Shown in pieces: positions 5,001 through 6,670 of a DNA stretch of 6,670 nt (positions within the stretch are counted from its first letter, which is position 1; every line of letters starts with the position of its first letter). The translations under genes were made by a program, and so were the position numbers. The stretch is from Candidatus Woesearchaeota archaeon (GTDB lineage: Archaea > Nanobdellota > Nanobdellia > Woesearchaeales > JAGVYJ01): assembly GCA_018303315.1 (NCBI GenBank), contig JAGVYJ010000027.1:1-6670 (forward strand). The letters run 5' to 3'. A model generated the notes under the pieces. It did not search any database and was not told the origin of the DNA. It saw nothing but the letters and a program-made list of their open reading frames with translations.

Positions 5001-6670
5001 ATGACCCATATTCTCAAACTGGTAATGTCAGGGTTCAAGTCCTTCGGCAAGCATACTGAGCTGAATTTTGATGAGAATTTCTCCTGCATACTTGGGCCGA
5101 ACGGCTCCGGGAAAAGCAATGTGCTGGACGCCCTGTGCTTCGTGCTTGGAAGAATCAGCTCCAAAAGCCTCAGGACAGAAAAGCTCGGCCACCTTGTCTA
5201 CAACGGGGGAAAGAGCAAGCAGCCTGCCAGCAAGGGCGAAGTCACAATAGTGTTTGACAACAAGGACAAGGTGTTTCCTGTCAATGGAGAAACAGTGAAG
5301 ATATCCAGGATAGTCAAGCCCAATGGCCAGAGCATTTACAGGATTAACGACAAAAAGCACACAAGGCAGCAGGTGCTTGAGCTGATGAATGCTGCAAAAA
5401 TCGACCCCGACGGCTACAACATAGTTTTGCAGGGAGACATAGCCCACTTTGTCGAGATGAGCAGCGAAGAAAGAAGGCTGATTGTCGAAGACATAGCAGG
5501 CATAGGGGTATATGAGGACAAGAAGCAGAAAGCCCTTAGAGAACTGGAAAGGGTTGAAGGCAGGCTGAAGGAGGCAGAAATCCTGCTCAGCGAGAGAAAG
5601 GCGCATCTCAAGGAACTCCGGCAGGACAGAGACCAGGCAATGAGGTACAAGGAAGTGGCTGACAAAATAAAGGCCCACAAGGCGACGTATCTCTACGCCC
5701 AGATTGAGAGGAAAGAGAAAGAAAATGCCGAGCTTGACAAGAGCATAAATGATTACAGGCAGGAAATCGGGAAAGCCCAGAAGGAAATCGAGAGCCTGAA
5801 GAGGAAATCAGAGGAATACAGGCAGCAAATCCAGGAATTTACCAGAGAAATAGACGAGCGCGGGGAAACAGGGCAGGTGCAGATGCACAAAAGCCTGGAA
5901 GAGCTGAGGGTTTCCATAGGCACGGCAAAGAACAGGATTTTCTCAATAGATTCCGAGCTGGAAAAGCTAAGCACAAAGAAAACCCAGCTCCTCACCGACA
6001 ACAAGGACGTGCAGCGGAAAGTCACGGATTTGCAGCAGGAAAAAGCCAGCCATGAAGTGCAGCTGAAGACAAAAGAGCGCGAGCTTAAGGACATAGAATC
6101 CTCGCTGGACAGCTTCAGGAAAAAGCACGACATGGAAGGGCTTGCCGAGATTGAGCAGGATGTTGACAAGGTCGAGAAGGATTCAGAAGCAAAGCAGGCA
6201 GAGATACAGAAGCTTATCGAGGAAAGGCAGGCATTGCTCCGTGAGAAAGACAGGCTTGAGCTGACAATTGCCGGATATGATGCCAGCATTGACAAAGTGC
6301 AGGAGATTGAAAAGGAGCACAGGAAAGAGATTGAGCAGCTCAAGAAAAACAAGGAGGATTTCAAGAGGATTCTCGTCGAGCTGAACAAGCTTCTGAATGA
6401 CGATTCCTCGCTTGCAGCCCAGCTTGGGACAGCCAAGAGGAAGCTGGAAAGCCTTCAGGAAGAGCTTGCCAAGGTGAGGGCGAGGGACATTGGCATAAAG
6501 GAGCAGAGCAAGGCCAATGTTGCTGTGCAGAAGATACTGGAACAAAAAAACAAGATTCCGGGGATTTATGGGACAGTTGCAGAGCTTGGGACTGTAACGA
6601 AAAAATACTCTGCTGCCATGGAAGTTGCTGCCGGCCCAAGGCTGAGCAGCATTGTGGTGGAGAGCGACGA
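5001..6670 (+). CDS. smc: Chromosome segregation ATPase SMC, N-terminal part (3' end outside window)
   Basis: SMC proteins form V-shaped ATPase dimers that bind and fold chromosomal DNA, usually with kleisin partners such as ScpA. The visible 556 codons cover the head N-lobe (about 1-160): opening MTHILKLVMSGFKSF, Walker A GPNGSGKSN at 32-40, the SSKSLRTEKLGHLVYNGG segment (53-70) with the conserved DNA-sensing Arg58, and Q-loop Gln144 in VLQGDIAHFVEM. The segment EDIAGIGVYEDKKQKALREL follows, leading into a highly charged coiled coil (about 165-512). The hinge begins near 519 with PGIYGTVAELGTVTKKY and is cut by the edge. Arm length agrees with a full-length SMC of roughly 1,150-1,200 residues. 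I chose ATG 5001 because archaeal SMCs commonly begin M-x-H-I; a GTG at 4983 is the only other in-frame start after the TAG at 4968, and would add six residues. The gene is divergent from the recombinase-like gene. No frameshift was seen. The ABC signature and Walker B lie outside the window. Confidence 0.97.
   Translation, partial: MTHILKLVMSGFKSFGKHTELNFDENFSCILGPNGSGKSNVLDALCFVLGRISSKSLRTEKLGHLVYNGGKSKQPASKGEVTIVFDNKDKVFPVNGETVKISRIVKPNGQSIYRINDKKHTRQQVLELMNAAKIDPDGYNIVLQGDIAHFVEMSSEERRLIVEDIAGIGVYEDKKQKALRELERVEGRLKEAEILLSERKAHLKELRQDRDQAMRYKEVADKIKAHKATYLYAQIERKEKENAELDKSINDYRQEIGKAQKEIESLKRKSEEYRQQIQEFTREIDERGETGQVQMHKSLEELRVSIGTAKNRIFSIDSELEKLSTKKTQLLTDNKDVQRKVTDLQQEKASHEVQLKTKERELKDIESSLDSFRKKHDMEGLAEIEQDVDKVEKDSEAKQAEIQKLIEERQALLREKDRLELTIAGYDASIDKVQEIEKEHRKEIEQLKKNKEDFKRILVELNKLLNDDSSLAAQLGTAKRKLESLQEELAKVRARDIGIKEQSKANVAVQKILEQKNKIPGIYGTVAELGTVTKKYSAAMEVAAGPRLSSIVVESD

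Noticed and set aside
4770..5164. Minus-strand frames of 79 and 83 codons across the divergent spacer
   Set aside because: They overlap the smc start and the promoter region, have low-complexity or unrecognisable translations, and conflict with the TATA placement.
6544..6550. A7 run in smc as a programmed or erroneous frameshift site
   Set aside because: The SMC frame continues unbroken into a clear hinge motif after the run.
5028..6639. Long minus-strand frames opposite smc (up to 227 codons)
   Set aside because: They are antisense shadows of a strongly supported SMC frame. Their Ser/Leu/Phe-rich translations reflect the complement of Lys/Glu/Arg codons and match no family.

Overview
The window looks like a piece of an archaeal chromosome, most likely from a DPANN-type lineage (Woesearchaeota/Pacearchaeota-like). 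Four things point there: an archaeal-style SMC protein; heavy use of AGG (Arg) and ATA (Ile) codons; TATA-box promoters with little or no Shine-Dalgarno signal; and a giant, sequon-rich surface protein carrying motifs (PHLSNQ-S, FDTPDI followed by W-x-IASD) that I associate with very large surface proteins of DPANN archaea and CPR bacteria. The lineage is an inference, not proven by the window.

Layout. Positions 1-4226 (minus strand) are one uninterrupted reading frame of at least 1408 codons that runs off the left edge. It encodes a membrane-anchored giant surface protein: a ~100-residue cytoplasmic coiled-coil head, one transmembrane segment, then ~1280 exterior residues of Ig-like/beta-sandwich modules ending in kelch beta-propeller blades. 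Positions 4219-4791 (minus) encode a 190-residue tyrosine-recombinase-like protein that lacks the N-terminal arm domain and several catalytic residues, including the usual tyrosine. Its stop codon overlaps the start of the surface-protein gene by 8 nt, so the two form a coupled transcription unit. Positions 4792-5000 are an AT-rich divergent promoter region. From 5001 to the right edge (plus) lies the first ~556 codons of smc: ATPase N-lobe, first coiled-coil arm and the beginning of the hinge.

How the parts relate. SMC is a housekeeping chromosome-organising ATPase, transcribed divergently from the recombinase-like/surface-protein pair. The most unusual element is that pair. An apparently inactive recombinase fold may have been kept as a DNA-binding protein and is translationally coupled to a huge glycoprotein. 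A strong 17-bp bulged hairpin also lies within the recombinase-like coding sequence. No RNA genes, CRISPR arrays or intact mobile elements were seen.
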